A stretch of DNA of 64,000 nt from an uncultured Alphaproteobacteria bacterium. Lineage in GTDB: Bacteria; Pseudomonadota; Alphaproteobacteria; HIMB59; GCA-002718135. The translations under genes and the position numbers were made by a program. Of the stretch, positions 45,592 to 53,751 are shown piece after piece. Below the pieces are notes generated by a model. It saw nothing but the letters and a program-made list of their open reading frames with translations. It had not been told where the DNA came from and ran no database searches. The stretch covers positions 1 to 64,000 of the forward strand of contig CACNHX010000006.1 in NCBI GenBank assembly GCA_902620425.1. The letters are read 5' to 3'. How positions within the stretch are numbered: position 1 is the first letter of the stretch; each line of letters begins with the position of its first letter.

Positions 45592-46425
45592 GTGAAAAAA
45601 TTTATAATATACTTATTATCAATTGGTATTTTTGGAGTTGCATCAATTGCAAATTCGCAGACAATAAGAATTGGTACAGAAGGTGCTTATCCACCATGGA
45701 ATAATTTAAACTCTGCTGGTGAACTAGAAGGTGCTGAAATAGACTTTGGTAACGAAGCTTGTGAACGAATGGGTGTTACATGCGAATGGGTAACTCAAGA
45801 TTGGGATGGTATAATACCTGCCCTTCTTCAAGGTAAATATGACATTATTATTGCTGGAATGTCTATTACTGAAGAAAGAAAAGAAAAAGTTAACTTTACA
45901 ACTGGATATATGACTGATGGTGCAAGATTTGCTGTTTTAAAAAACAGTGGTTTAGCTAATTTAAATATTGCTGGTATGGCTAAAGTTAATCTTAATAATG
46001 CAGGAGGAAAAGAACAAGCTGCGATAGGTCAATTAATTGCTGCTATGGATGGTAAAACTGTCTGTGTTCAATCTTCAACAATTCACCAAAATTTTTTAGA
46101 AAAACACATGTCTGGTGCAGTAGATGTAAAACTATATCAAGCGGTTGATGATCATAATTTAGATTTAGCTGCTGGGAGATGTGATGCAGTTCTAGCTGAT
46201 GTAGGATCAATTATTGATTTTATGGAATCCGATGGGGGTGTTGACGTTGCGTTTACTGGTCCAACTTTTTCTGGTGGAGTTTTCGGTGATGGTGTTGGTG
46301 GAGCAGTTAGAAAAGAAGATACAGATATCTTAGAGATGTGGAATGCTGCCATTGCAGAAATGTCTAAAGATGGAACTACTGCTGAAATAACTAAAGAGTG
46401 GTTTGGCAGAGATATCTCAATGTAA
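45592..46425 (+). CDS. Amino-acid ABC transporter substrate-binding protein
   Basis: A 277-aa periplasmic protein of the lysine/arginine/ornithine- or histidine-binding family (SBP_bac_3). Signal peptide to about residue 22 (VASIANSQ). RIGTEGAYPPWNNLNSAGELEGAEIDFGNEAC is the ligand-pocket N-terminus, with DGIIPALLQGKYDIIIAGMSITEERKEKVNFT after it. C-terminal AEITKEWFGRDI. It has its own terminator and no permease or ATPase beside it. Charged or polar amino acids are the likely ligands. Confidence 0.92.
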   Translation: MKKFIIYLLSIGIFGVASIANSQTIRIGTEGAYPPWNNLNSAGELEGAEIDFGNEACERMGVTCEWVTQDWDGIIPALLQGKYDIIIAGMSITEERKEKVNFTTGYMTDGARFAVLKNSGLANLNIAGMAKVNLNNAGGKEQAAIGQLIAAMDGKTVCVQSSTIHQNFLEKHMSGAVDVKLYQAVDDHNLDLAAGRCDAVLADVGSIIDFMESDGGVDVAFTGPTFSGGVFGDGVGGAVRKEDTDILEMWNAAIAEMSKDGTTAEITKEWFGRDISM

Positions 46426-46443
46426 ATCAAATTTTATTTTAAT

Positions 46444-46472
46444 AAAAGCGGTCTTTAAGACCGCTTTTTTTT
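46444..46472 (+). terminator. Strong rho-independent terminator
   Basis: AAAAGCGGTCTT-T-AAGACCGCTTTT, a 12-bp inverted repeat (the tip must open), followed by a T run, 19 nt after the binding-protein stop codon. Confidence 0.93.
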
Positions 46473-46521
46473 GATTAAATTACAGCCATAATGCATAATA
46501 GATATTAAATAAAAATTTATA

Positions 46522-46803
46522 ATGAACTCGCTTTTGTATTTAATTATTCAAATTATAAACTTATTTCAGTTTGTTCTCATAATTTATATAATTCTAACTT
46601 GGTTAGTAAACTTTAATATAATTAATACTGGCAATCGATTTGTTTATAGTATTCTTGATGCTTTATACCGATTATGTGAGCCAAGTTTAAATTTTGTTAG
46701 AAGATACTTACCTACTTTTGGTGCAATAGATTTATCTCCAATAGTCGTTTATCTTGGTTTGTGGTTTATGAAAAGTTTATTAATTGAATATTGGCCTAGA
46801 TAA
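46522..46803 (+). CDS. YggT-family membrane protein
   Basis: A 93-aa protein with two hydrophobic segments (about 3-28 and 68-88) joined by a basic loop. YIILTWLVNFNIINTGN and LCEPSLNFVRRYLPTFGAIDLSPIVVYLGL are the YggT family blocks. Function is not firmly established (osmotic tolerance and division-related roles have been suggested). It lies 2 nt before folD. Confidence 0.9.
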   Translation: MNSLLYLIIQIINLFQFVLIIYIILTWLVNFNIINTGNRFVYSILDALYRLCEPSLNFVRRYLPTFGAIDLSPIVVYLGLWFMKSLLIEYWPR

Positions 46804-46805
46804 TT

Positions 46806-47684
46806 ATGCCTCGTATATTAGATGGAAAAAAAATAGCACAAAATTTAAAAGATAAATTAAAAATTGAAATTGAAGAAATAAAAATAAAATCTAATCGTGT
46901 GCCTGGGCTTGCAGTTATACAAGTAGGAAATGTTGCTGCAAGTAGTGTATATGTAAAAGCTAAAACAAAAGCTGCTAAAGAAGTTGGGATTGATGTAATT
47001 GATCATCACCTAGATGAATCTATAAATCAAAACGATTTAATCAATTTAATTAATCAATTAAACAATAATGATGATGTTAATGGTATTCTTGTCCAACTAC
47101 CCTTACCCAAAACAATAAACGAAGAAATGATCTTAAATAGTATAGCGCCTGAAAAAGATGCTGATGGGTTTCATCCTTTAAATGTTGGCAAACTTTCAAT
47201 AAGCCAAAAGAATGATGAAAGTCTTATGATACCATGTACTCCTTATGGTTGTCTGTTAATGCTTAGAGAACTTGATATTAATTTAGCTGGTAAAAATGCT
47301 GTTGTAATAGGAAGATCAAATATAGTTGGAAAACCTATGGCACAATTATTATTAAAAGAATCCTGTACTGTTACGACAGTTCATTCAAAAACTATAAATA
47401 TTGAAAGTATTTGCAAGAAAGCTGATATTTTAATAGCAGCAATTGGTAAACCTGAGTTTGTAAATAAGGATTGGGTTAAGGAAGGCGCTATTATTATCGA
47501 TGTGGGTATCAATCGTATCAAAATTAATGAAGAGAAATCAAAATTAGTAGGTGATGTTTTATTTAGTGATGTGAAAAATAAAGTAAGTGCAATTTCACCA
47601 GTGCCAGGAGGGGTAGGGCCAATGACAATTGCATGTCTTCTTAGAAATACAACAGCGGCATATAAACTGAAGTACTATAATTAA
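46806..47684 (+). CDS. folD: Methylene-THF dehydrogenase/methenyl-THF cyclohydrolase
   Basis: Bifunctional one-carbon enzyme (292 aa). The catalytic lysine region is SSVYVKAKTKAAKEVGI. GILVQLPLP, KDADGFHPLNVGKL, the CTPYGCLLML motif, VVIGRSNIVGKPMAQLLL and SPVPGGVGPMTIACLLRNT are all diagnostic. The gene overlaps the convergent glycosyltransferase gene by 4 nt. Confidence 0.97.
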   Translation: MPRILDGKKIAQNLKDKLKIEIEEIKIKSNRVPGLAVIQVGNVAASSVYVKAKTKAAKEVGIDVIDHHLDESINQNDLINLINQLNNNDDVNGILVQLPLPKTINEEMILNSIAPEKDADGFHPLNVGKLSISQKNDESLMIPCTPYGCLLMLRELDINLAGKNAVVIGRSNIVGKPMAQLLLKESCTVTTVHSKTINIESICKKADILIAAIGKPEFVNKDWVKEGAIIIDVGINRIKINEEKSKLVGDVLFSDVKNKVSAISPVPGGVGPMTIACLLRNTTAAYKLKYYN

Positions 47685-48532
47685 GAAGAGCTTATTCTAT
47701 AAATGTGTTTTAAAAAGAGGTCTACAGAGATCTTTTTTCTTGCCTCGGAACAGTGTTCGCAAAGTTTTAAATTTACTCCACAGGGCGATTTATTATCTTC
47801 ATAATAAATATTTTCATGAAAGTCGTAACCTATTATATCTGGTGATATCCACCCTCCAAAATATAGAACTGCTTTTTTATTTAATGCTGCTGCAACATGC
47901 CCAAAACCTCCTTCAGGACCAACGTAAAAATCAACTTCTTTTAGAAGTGCACAAGCAAGTCTAAATTCTATTTCTTGAGGTGTAAATATTCCTTTAATTT
48001 TTTTTGTTTGAGCATGCGATGATTGAATAATCAAATAATCATTTTTTAATTTATTTATTAGTCTTTCCCAATTCTCAATACCCCAATCTTTATTTTGATG
48101 TTTAAAACTAAATTGTGCATCATTTATCTTGGTTGATGAGGTTTCTAAAAAAATTATATTTCTAAATTTTTTACTATGATTTTCATCCCAAAATTTTTTT
48201 GCTTCAGATATTATTTTCTTAGCTTCTTTTTTTTCTTGATTTGAAAAATATATTTCACCAGGTACGGGTTTAAATTTTTTCCAAACATAATTATTTGGGA
48301 TACTTTTTTCGTAATCAATATATGGTCTATTCAATTCATGGAAGTCAATTAGATGGATAGGTTTGTTATTATCTAAATTTCTACAGTCTGCAATATTTGG
48401 ATTATTCTCATAAATTGGGGAATGAAATGCATGATTTTTTTTTGCAATGCCAATAACAATTTGTCTTTCTGGGAACTGTTTTTTAATTTTAGCGGCTAAG
48501 GAAGTTACAAGTAAATCATCACCGTAACCCAT
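47681..48532 (-). CDS. GT9-like glycosyltransferase (heptosyltransferase-related)
   Basis: A 283-aa protein with a GT-B layout. GYGDDLLVTSLAAKIKKQFPERQIVIG at the start and YVGPEGGFGHVAAALNKKAVLYFGGWISPDI near residue 215 match ADP-heptose:LPS transferase-type donor-site motifs. CGVNLKLCEHC is an extra Cys-rich loop. The start follows the argG stop by 6 nt in the same frame, leaving no room for the usual first beta-strand. Possibly makes surface glycan; substrate unknown. Confidence 0.72.
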   Translation of the reverse strand: MGYGDDLLVTSLAAKIKKQFPERQIVIGIAKKNHAFHSPIYENNPNIADCRNLDNNKPIHLIDFHELNRPYIDYEKSIPNNYVWKKFKPVPGEIYFSNQEKKEAKKIISEAKKFWDENHSKKFRNIIFLETSSTKINDAQFSFKHQNKDWGIENWERLINKLKNDYLIIQSSHAQTKKIKGIFTPQEIEFRLACALLKEVDFYVGPEGGFGHVAAALNKKAVLYFGGWISPDIIGYDFHENIYYEDNKSPCGVNLKLCEHCSEARKKISVDLFLKHIYRISSS

Positions 48533-48538
48533 AGAATA

Positions 48539-49726
48539 TTAATTATTTTTACGAAGCCTTATTGAATTTATTTTAATAAATCCCTCTGCATCTTTTTGAT
48601 TATATTCACCTACTTCATCAAATGAAACTAATGAATTATCATAAAGAGAATTGCTTGATCTTCTGCCCAATATAATTACGTTACCTTTAAATATTTTAAT
48701 TTTAACATCGCCATTAACTTTGTGTGACATTGAATCTATCAATTTTTGCATTGAAATTCTTTCAGAAGAAAACCAAAAACCATTATAAATTACTTCTGCA
48801 TATTTGGGCATCAATTCATCCTTAATATGTGCTTCTCCTTTATCTAAAGTAATACTCTCTATTGCTCTTCTTGCATCTAATAATATGGTTCCACCTGGTG
48901 TTTCATAAATCCCTCTAGATTTCATTCCAATAAATCTATTTTCTACAATATCTATTCTTCCTACTCCGTGAATTCCAGCTATAGAGTTTAATCTTGTAAG
49001 AATTTCGTGAGGTTTTAGTTTCTCTTCATTTATAGAAACTGGGTCACCGTTTTTAAATCCAATTATTATAATCTCTGCTTTATTTGGAGTATCTTCAATA
49101 GATTTTGTTCTAGAAAAAATATGTTCGGGTGGTTCAAGCCAAGGATCTTCAAGAAGTTTACCTTCAGAAGAAGTATGCAGAAGATTTGCATCTGTACTAA
49201 AAGGAGGCTCACCCATTTTATCTTTAGGTACTGTTATCTGATTTTTTTCTGCATAATCTAATAAATCATTTCTAGAATCAAATTCCCAATCTCGCCAGGG
49301 AGCTATGACTTCGATTTTTGGATTATTTGCATAATATCCAAGTTCAAATCTAACTTGATCGTTTCCTTTACCAGTAGCTCCATGTGCTACAGCATCTGCT
49401 CCTACAATTTTAGCAATTTCAATTTGTCTCTTTGCAATTAAAGGTCTAGCTATAGCTGTGCCTAACAAGTAAGTTCCCTCATAAAGTGCATTAGCCCTAA
49501 ACATTGGAAAAACATAATCTCTGACAAATTCCTCTTGAAGATTTTCAATAAATATTTCTTCAACACCTAGATTTTTTGCTTTTGTTTCAACCGGTGAAAG
49601 TTCTTCTCCTTGACCTAAATCTGCTGTGAAAGTAACTACTGGGCATTCATATTTATTTTGAAGCCACTTAAGAATGACACTTGTGTCTAATCCACCTGAA
49701 TAAGCTAAAACAATTTTTGTTGGCAT
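48539..49726 (-). CDS. argG: Argininosuccinate synthase
   Basis: Condenses citrulline and aspartate (395 aa). The PP-loop is [33 protein letters not shown], the [19 protein letters not shown] block and [18 protein letters not shown] are conserved. Directly after the IalB-like gene with no gap. argH is not adjacent. Confidence 0.98.
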   Translation of the reverse strand: MPTKIVLAYSGGLDTSVILKWLQNKYECPVVTFTADLGQGEELSPVETKAKNLGVEEIFIENLQEEFVRDYVFPMFRANALYEGTYLLGTAIARPLIAKRQIEIAKIVGADAVAHGATGKGNDQVRFELGYYANNPKIEVIAPWRDWEFDSRNDLLDYAEKNQITVPKDKMGEPPFSTDANLLHTSSEGKLLEDPWLEPPEHIFSRTKSIEDTPNKAEIIIIGFKNGDPVSINEEKLKPHEILTRLNSIAGIHGVGRIDIVENRFIGMKSRGIYETPGGTILLDARRAIESITLDKGEAHIKDELMPKYAEVIYNGFWFSSERISMQKLIDSMSHKVNGDVKIKIFKGNVIILGRRSSNSLYDNSLVSFDEVGEYNQKDAEGFIKINSIRLRKNN

Positions 49727-50200
49727 TTAACAATCGTCAGTTAATTTATTATAAGCTGCGGTAAACCCATTAAGCGTGTATATATCATTGGTTATAGTAC
49801 CTCTTGAAGACTCGCCGGTAACTTTAAGTTCTAATCCTTTTTTCATAGCAAAAATTACTTTTGCATCTTCTTCTGTCCAAGCTGCAGTTGGCAGATCTTC
49901 AGTTGTATAAAATTTATACTCTCCTTTATCTATACTGATAATAATATCAGAAGAAATTTTGTAACTATAACCAGCCTCTATTTGAACTACAGTTTCTGGG
50001 TTACCTATATTTTTATAAACTAAAACGTAAAAGTCTCCTCTTTTCTTATCACTTGGTAAATCTGTTTCTGTTGCTAAACTGCCAATATAACAATACTCGT
50101 CAGCTTTATTAAAAGACCACTTGCCTGCTTCTAAAGCACTTAGAGTATTAGGAAGTGCTACAAATAGCACTATTAAAAACTTAAGAAAAATTTTCATCAA
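49727..50200 (-). CDS. IalB-like secreted protein
   Basis: A 157-aa protein with a signal peptide (KIFLKFLIVLFVALPNTLSA). The mature part resembles the invasion-associated locus B family of Alphaproteobacteria: an early YCYIGS, an FYVLVYKNIG strand, FAMKKGLELKVTGESSRGT and a final GFTAAYNKLTDDC. Two cysteines may form a disulfide. In free-living bacteria its role is unknown. Confidence 0.72.
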   Translation of the reverse strand: MMKIFLKFLIVLFVALPNTLSALEAGKWSFNKADEYCYIGSLATETDLPSDKKRGDFYVLVYKNIGNPETVVQIEAGYSYKISSDIIISIDKGEYKFYTTEDLPTAAWTEEDAKVIFAMKKGLELKVTGESSRGTITNDIYTLNGFTAAYNKLTDDC

Positions 50201-50269
50201 TTCCTTCTTTTAGTATATCTTATGCAAATAGTTAAGAGAGTTTAATCAATGCCAGAGTCTTTTTAAAAT

Positions 50270-50806
50270 ATGGAAAAATCAAATCTCAATAACTTGATGA
50301 AAAAAATTCAAAAAGACCGCGACGAAATGGCTTTTTCAGAAATTTTCGATTTTTTTGCTCCTAAAGTTAATACATATTTTATACAAAATAGGATCAAGTT
50401 TGAAAGTTCTGAAGAGCTCACTCAAGAGGTTTTAAGCACAGTTTGGGTCAAATCTAACCAATATGATTCAAAAAAAGCAGCTCTTTCAACATGGATATTT
50501 ACTATAGCGAGAAACAAAAAAATAGACTTTTTAAGGAAAAATTCAAAAATAAATTTTAAAGAAGAGGATATACGAGAATTTTTATACCAGGATAGAGAAA
50601 TTGATTTGATTGAAGAAAATGAAGCAAAAAAACAAATAGAAAGAATAAATAATGCGCTCGATGAACAGCAAAAAATAATGATTAAAATGAACTTTTTTGA
50701 AAATAAAAGTCATAAAAAAATTGCAGATGAGCTTGAAATTCCCTTGGGGACAGTTAAATCAAGAATAAGGCATATTTTAACAAAAATGCAGGGATTTTTA
50801 AGATGA
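50270..50806 (+). CDS. ECF sigma factor (RpoE/ECF11-like)
   Basis: A 178-aa sigma factor. Region 2 spans FSEIFDFFAPKVNTYFI, SEELTQEVLSTVWVKSNQYD and LSTWIFTIARNKKIDFLRK. Region 4 spans KIMIKMNFFENKSHKKIADELEIPLGTVKSRIRHIL. The next gene is a ChrR-type cupin protein overlapping by 4 nt, as in the singlet-oxygen RpoE-ChrR pair of Rhodobacter sphaeroides. Subgroup is assigned from context, not from a computed tree. Confidence 0.9.
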   Translation: MEKSNLNNLMKKIQKDRDEMAFSEIFDFFAPKVNTYFIQNRIKFESSEELTQEVLSTVWVKSNQYDSKKAALSTWIFTIARNKKIDFLRKNSKINFKEEDIREFLYQDREIDLIEENEAKKQIERINNALDEQQKIMIKMNFFENKSHKKIADELEIPLGTVKSRIRHILTKMQGFLR

Positions 50807-51432
50807 ATGGAACAGTAGTAAAAAACCAGCTTATATTTGATTTTGCTTCAGGAATATTGGGTCCAGCAAAGTCTTTATTCGCATCAACCTATTTACAATT
50901 AAACTCAAATGCCTCTAAAATTAGTACTACATTTGAAAATATGATGGGTGAAAATCTAATGAATAACGAAAACATTCATCCTAAAAATCTGAGGTATACA
51001 GACTGCATTAATGGTAAAGATACTAAATCTGCCCCAAATCTTAAGGATCCAGTAACTAGCTTCTTTGGAGACCTAAACAATTTAAATTGGAAACAAGTTT
51101 ATAAGGGTTTCAAAGAGTATACTGCTTCGATTGATGATAAAGATGAATTAAAATTAATAAAAATGGACCCCGGAGTTTCTGTACCGCTGCACTCTCATGG
51201 TGGTAAAGAGTATATATTAGTTTTGGAAGGTAGTTTCTGCGATGAATATGGTGAATACTCTAAAGGAGATATTCAGATTAATGATCAAAAAATAAAACAT
51301 ACACCAATAGCTTCAAAAGACACAGGTTGTGTCTGCTTGAGTATTACTGAAAAAGATGTAATATTCTTTGGAAAGTATGGATCCTTTTTAAATTTATTTA
51401 CATTTATCAAATCTTTTTTTAAGCAAAAATAA
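50803..51432 (+). CDS. ChrR-like cupin anti-sigma protein, N-terminal zinc ligands missing
   Basis: A 209-aa protein with an N-terminal anti-sigma domain and a C-terminal cupin. In ChrR the N-domain binds zinc through HLxLCxxC; here the equivalent stretch is TYLQLNSNASK (29-39), with Tyr, Asn and Ala in place of His, Cys and Cys. The cupin keeps H130, H132, E136 and H166 plus the GCVCL pair. It overlaps the sigma gene as ATGA. Either sigma binding no longer needs zinc or regulation differs from the model. Confidence 0.82.
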   Translation: MNGTVVKNQLIFDFASGILGPAKSLFASTYLQLNSNASKISTTFENMMGENLMNNENIHPKNLRYTDCINGKDTKSAPNLKDPVTSFFGDLNNLNWKQVYKGFKEYTASIDDKDELKLIKMDPGVSVPLHSHGGKEYILVLEGSFCDEYGEYSKGDIQINDQKIKHTPIASKDTGCVCLSITEKDVIFFGKYGSFLNLFTFIKSFFKQK

Positions 51433-51456
51433 ACTGATTATTGTATAACTTAATAC

Positions 51457-52452
51457 GTGTCTGAAATTCACGTTGATTTTATTAGGGGTAAAAAAGTTGA
51501 AAGTACCCATCAAGTTAAAGCTTTAGTAACAAATGCGAATGGTAAAATTTTATTAACCACAAATAATGATAATGAATATTTTTTTCCTCGATCATCAATT
51601 AAAATATTTCAAGCTATTCCTTTTGCAATGTCTAATGCCATAAAATATTATAAGTTAAATAATAAACATATAGCTTTAGCCTGTGCATCACACAAAGGGG
51701 AAAAAATTCATATAAGAGAATTAAAAAAATGGATTTCAAAAATAAACTTAAAAACAAAAAATTTACAATGTGGTATTCATGGACCATTAGATAAAAGAGC
51801 TTCTGAAAACATAATATATTCTAGAAAAAAATTTAACGAATTACATAATAATTGTGCTGGAAAGCACTTAGCTATGTTAACAAGCTGTTTGATCAATAAT
51901 CAGAGTATCAATAACTATCTAGATTATAATCACACTCATCAAAAAAATATAAGAAAAGTTTTTAACAAATTTACAGAAGCTAAATTGTCAAAAAAAAATT
52001 TCTCTTTAGATGGATGTAGCGCACCACAATATTCATTTAAAATTAAATCTATATCAAAAGCATTAAATAATTTGATTAAAAGTTATAAAAATTGTTATGA
52101 TTATAGTGAAGAAGTCAAAACTTTGATTAATTCAGTTTTAGAAAATCCTGAATTTATAGGAGGAACTTCAAGTTTTGATACTAAAGTTATGAAAGCTTCA
52201 AAAGGAAAAATATTTTGTAAAAGTGGAGCTGAAGGAGTTTTTTTATTTATTGATATTCAGAAAGAAATAAGTGGACTAGTTAAAATTACAGATGGAAATG
52301 AAAGAGCTATTCCTATTTCTATACTTAATATTTTTAAAAAATTGAAAGTTATGGATAGAGTAGAGCTAAAAAATTTAGAAAAAAAAGAAAAATTTGTTTT
52401 ACAAAATCATGCAGGTAGAAATATTGGTCGGATCAGCCTTACAATGAAATAA
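51457..52452 (+). CDS. Asparaginase II family protein (thermolabile type)
   Basis: A 331-aa protein of the Rhizobium-type asparaginase family, unrelated to the E. coli enzymes. RGKKVESTHQVKALVTN, FPRSSIKIFQAIPF, the ALACASHKGEKIH motif and NNCAGKHLAMLTSC are the family blocks, and CKSGAEGVFLF follows near the end. The start is GTG at 51457. It overlaps the convergent DUF3429 gene by 14 nt. Confidence 0.9.
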   Translation: MSEIHVDFIRGKKVESTHQVKALVTNANGKILLTTNNDNEYFFPRSSIKIFQAIPFAMSNAIKYYKLNNKHIALACASHKGEKIHIRELKKWISKINLKTKNLQCGIHGPLDKRASENIIYSRKKFNELHNNCAGKHLAMLTSCLINNQSINNYLDYNHTHQKNIRKVFNKFTEAKLSKKNFSLDGCSAPQYSFKIKSISKALNNLIKSYKNCYDYSEEVKTLINSVLENPEFIGGTSSFDTKVMKASKGKIFCKSGAEGVFLFIDIQKEISGLVKITDGNERAIPISILNIFKKLKVMDRVELKNLEKKEKFVLQNHAGRNIGRISLTMK

Positions 52453-52870
52453 GAAATAAAAAAATTGTAATTAAAACAGTTAAAGGCAGTCTAAGATAGT
52501 AAAATGCCTTTTTATTTGTTTCATTTGCAAATAAAATAATATAGTCAAAAAATAACTGAGTTAACAATAGTAGAATTAATAAAATAAAAATTATTAAAAT
52601 ATTAATATTAAGAAGACTTAATATAATAATTATAACAGCAAATAAACTAGGCAAAAAACCGTATATAACTATGTGAGTGGGCGGATTATTTTTTAAATTC
52701 CAGTTTATTGATCCAATAAAAACAATTATAATTAAACTATAGTAAACAACAAAATTTAGTAGATCATTTTCCTTAAATATTAAAAAATAGTATTTATCTA
52801 AAAAAGTTAAAACATATGGTATTATCCCAAAATATGAAATTAGAAATTGAATATTAATTTTTTTGGACAT
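52439..52870 (-). CDS. DUF3429-like membrane protein
   Basis: A 143-aa protein with about five short membrane helices. SYFGIIPYVLTFLD, the SLIIIVFIGSINWNL segment and YGFLPSLFAVIII resemble DUF3429 proteins, which have no known function. Divergent from the fructosamine-kinase-like gene with a 5-nt gap. The family call is moderate because the sequence is mostly hydrophobic. Confidence 0.6.
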   Translation of the reverse strand: MSKKINIQFLISYFGIIPYVLTFLDKYYFLIFKENDLLNFVVYYSLIIIVFIGSINWNLKNNPPTHIVIYGFLPSLFAVIIIILSLLNINILIIFILLILLLLTQLFFDYIILFANETNKKAFYYLRLPLTVLITIFLFLISL

Positions 52871-52875
52871 GTAGT

Positions 52876-53751
52876 ATGATTGATCAAAGTATCATATTAG
52901 AAATTGAAAAGCTTTTAGATAATAAAGAAATTATAGATAGCAAGTTATTATCAGACTCTTTTGGTATTAATTGTTTAAAAATTGTTACAAATGATAACAA
53001 GGACTTTATTGTTAAATATTATTACAAAAATAATCATAAATTTAACGCTATAAAATCTGAAACAGATAACCTTATTTTTTTTAATAAACAAAAATTTAAA
53101 TATTTCCCTAGTATTATTAATCATAATGATAGGTTTCTAATAATGTCATTCATAGAAAATAATGATGACCAACCAAATCAAACAAATAATGATTTTTTAG
53201 ATGCAATAATTTCTATTCACTCAAAGTATAGTACAAATTATGGTTTTAATTTTGACACACAGATTGGTGGTTTAAAACAAATTAATTCAATATCTAAAAA
53301 TTGGAAAGAATTCTATACAGAAAATAGATTATATTACATATTTGATTTAGTTAATAAAAATAAGCCTATGGATAAAGTAATTAACACTAAAATTGATTTA
53401 TTAATTAAAAAGATAGATAATTTTATTCCAAACAATCCAAGATCATCATTATTACATGGTGACTTATGGGAAGGAAATATACTTTTTGAAAACAAAAAGT
53501 TTGTAGGGTTAATTGACCCAGGATCTTTTTATGGACATAATGAGTTAGAAGTATCTTATTTAAGATGGTTTAACCCAAAATTCATTGATGATAATTTTTT
53601 AGATAAATACAATGATCGCATCAAGATTGATAAATATTATTTTGAATATGAACCAATTTACCAATTATATTATTCACTATTAAATGTTTATTTATGGGAT
53701 AGAAGCTATATTGAAGATGTACGTAAACTGCTGAAAAAAATTAAAATATAA
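52876..53751 (+). CDS. Fructosamine kinase-like phosphotransferase
   Basis: A 291-aa member of the APH/fructosamine-3-kinase superfamily. YGFNFDTQIGGLKQINSISKNWKEFYTENRL is characteristic of fructosamine kinases, followed by the catalytic LLHGDLWEGNILF and the magnesium motif LIDPGSFYGHNELE. Such enzymes phosphorylate sugar amines so that glycated proteins or metabolites break down. The stop overlaps the asnB start (TAATG), which couples the two. Confidence 0.85.
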   Translation: MIDQSIILEIEKLLDNKEIIDSKLLSDSFGINCLKIVTNDNKDFIVKYYYKNNHKFNAIKSETDNLIFFNKQKFKYFPSIINHNDRFLIMSFIENNDDQPNQTNNDFLDAIISIHSKYSTNYGFNFDTQIGGLKQINSISKNWKEFYTENRLYYIFDLVNKNKPMDKVINTKIDLLIKKIDNFIPNNPRSSLLHGDLWEGNILFENKKFVGLIDPGSFYGHNELEVSYLRWFNPKFIDDNFLDKYNDRIKIDKYYFEYEPIYQLYYSLLNVYLWDRSYIEDVRKLLKKIKI

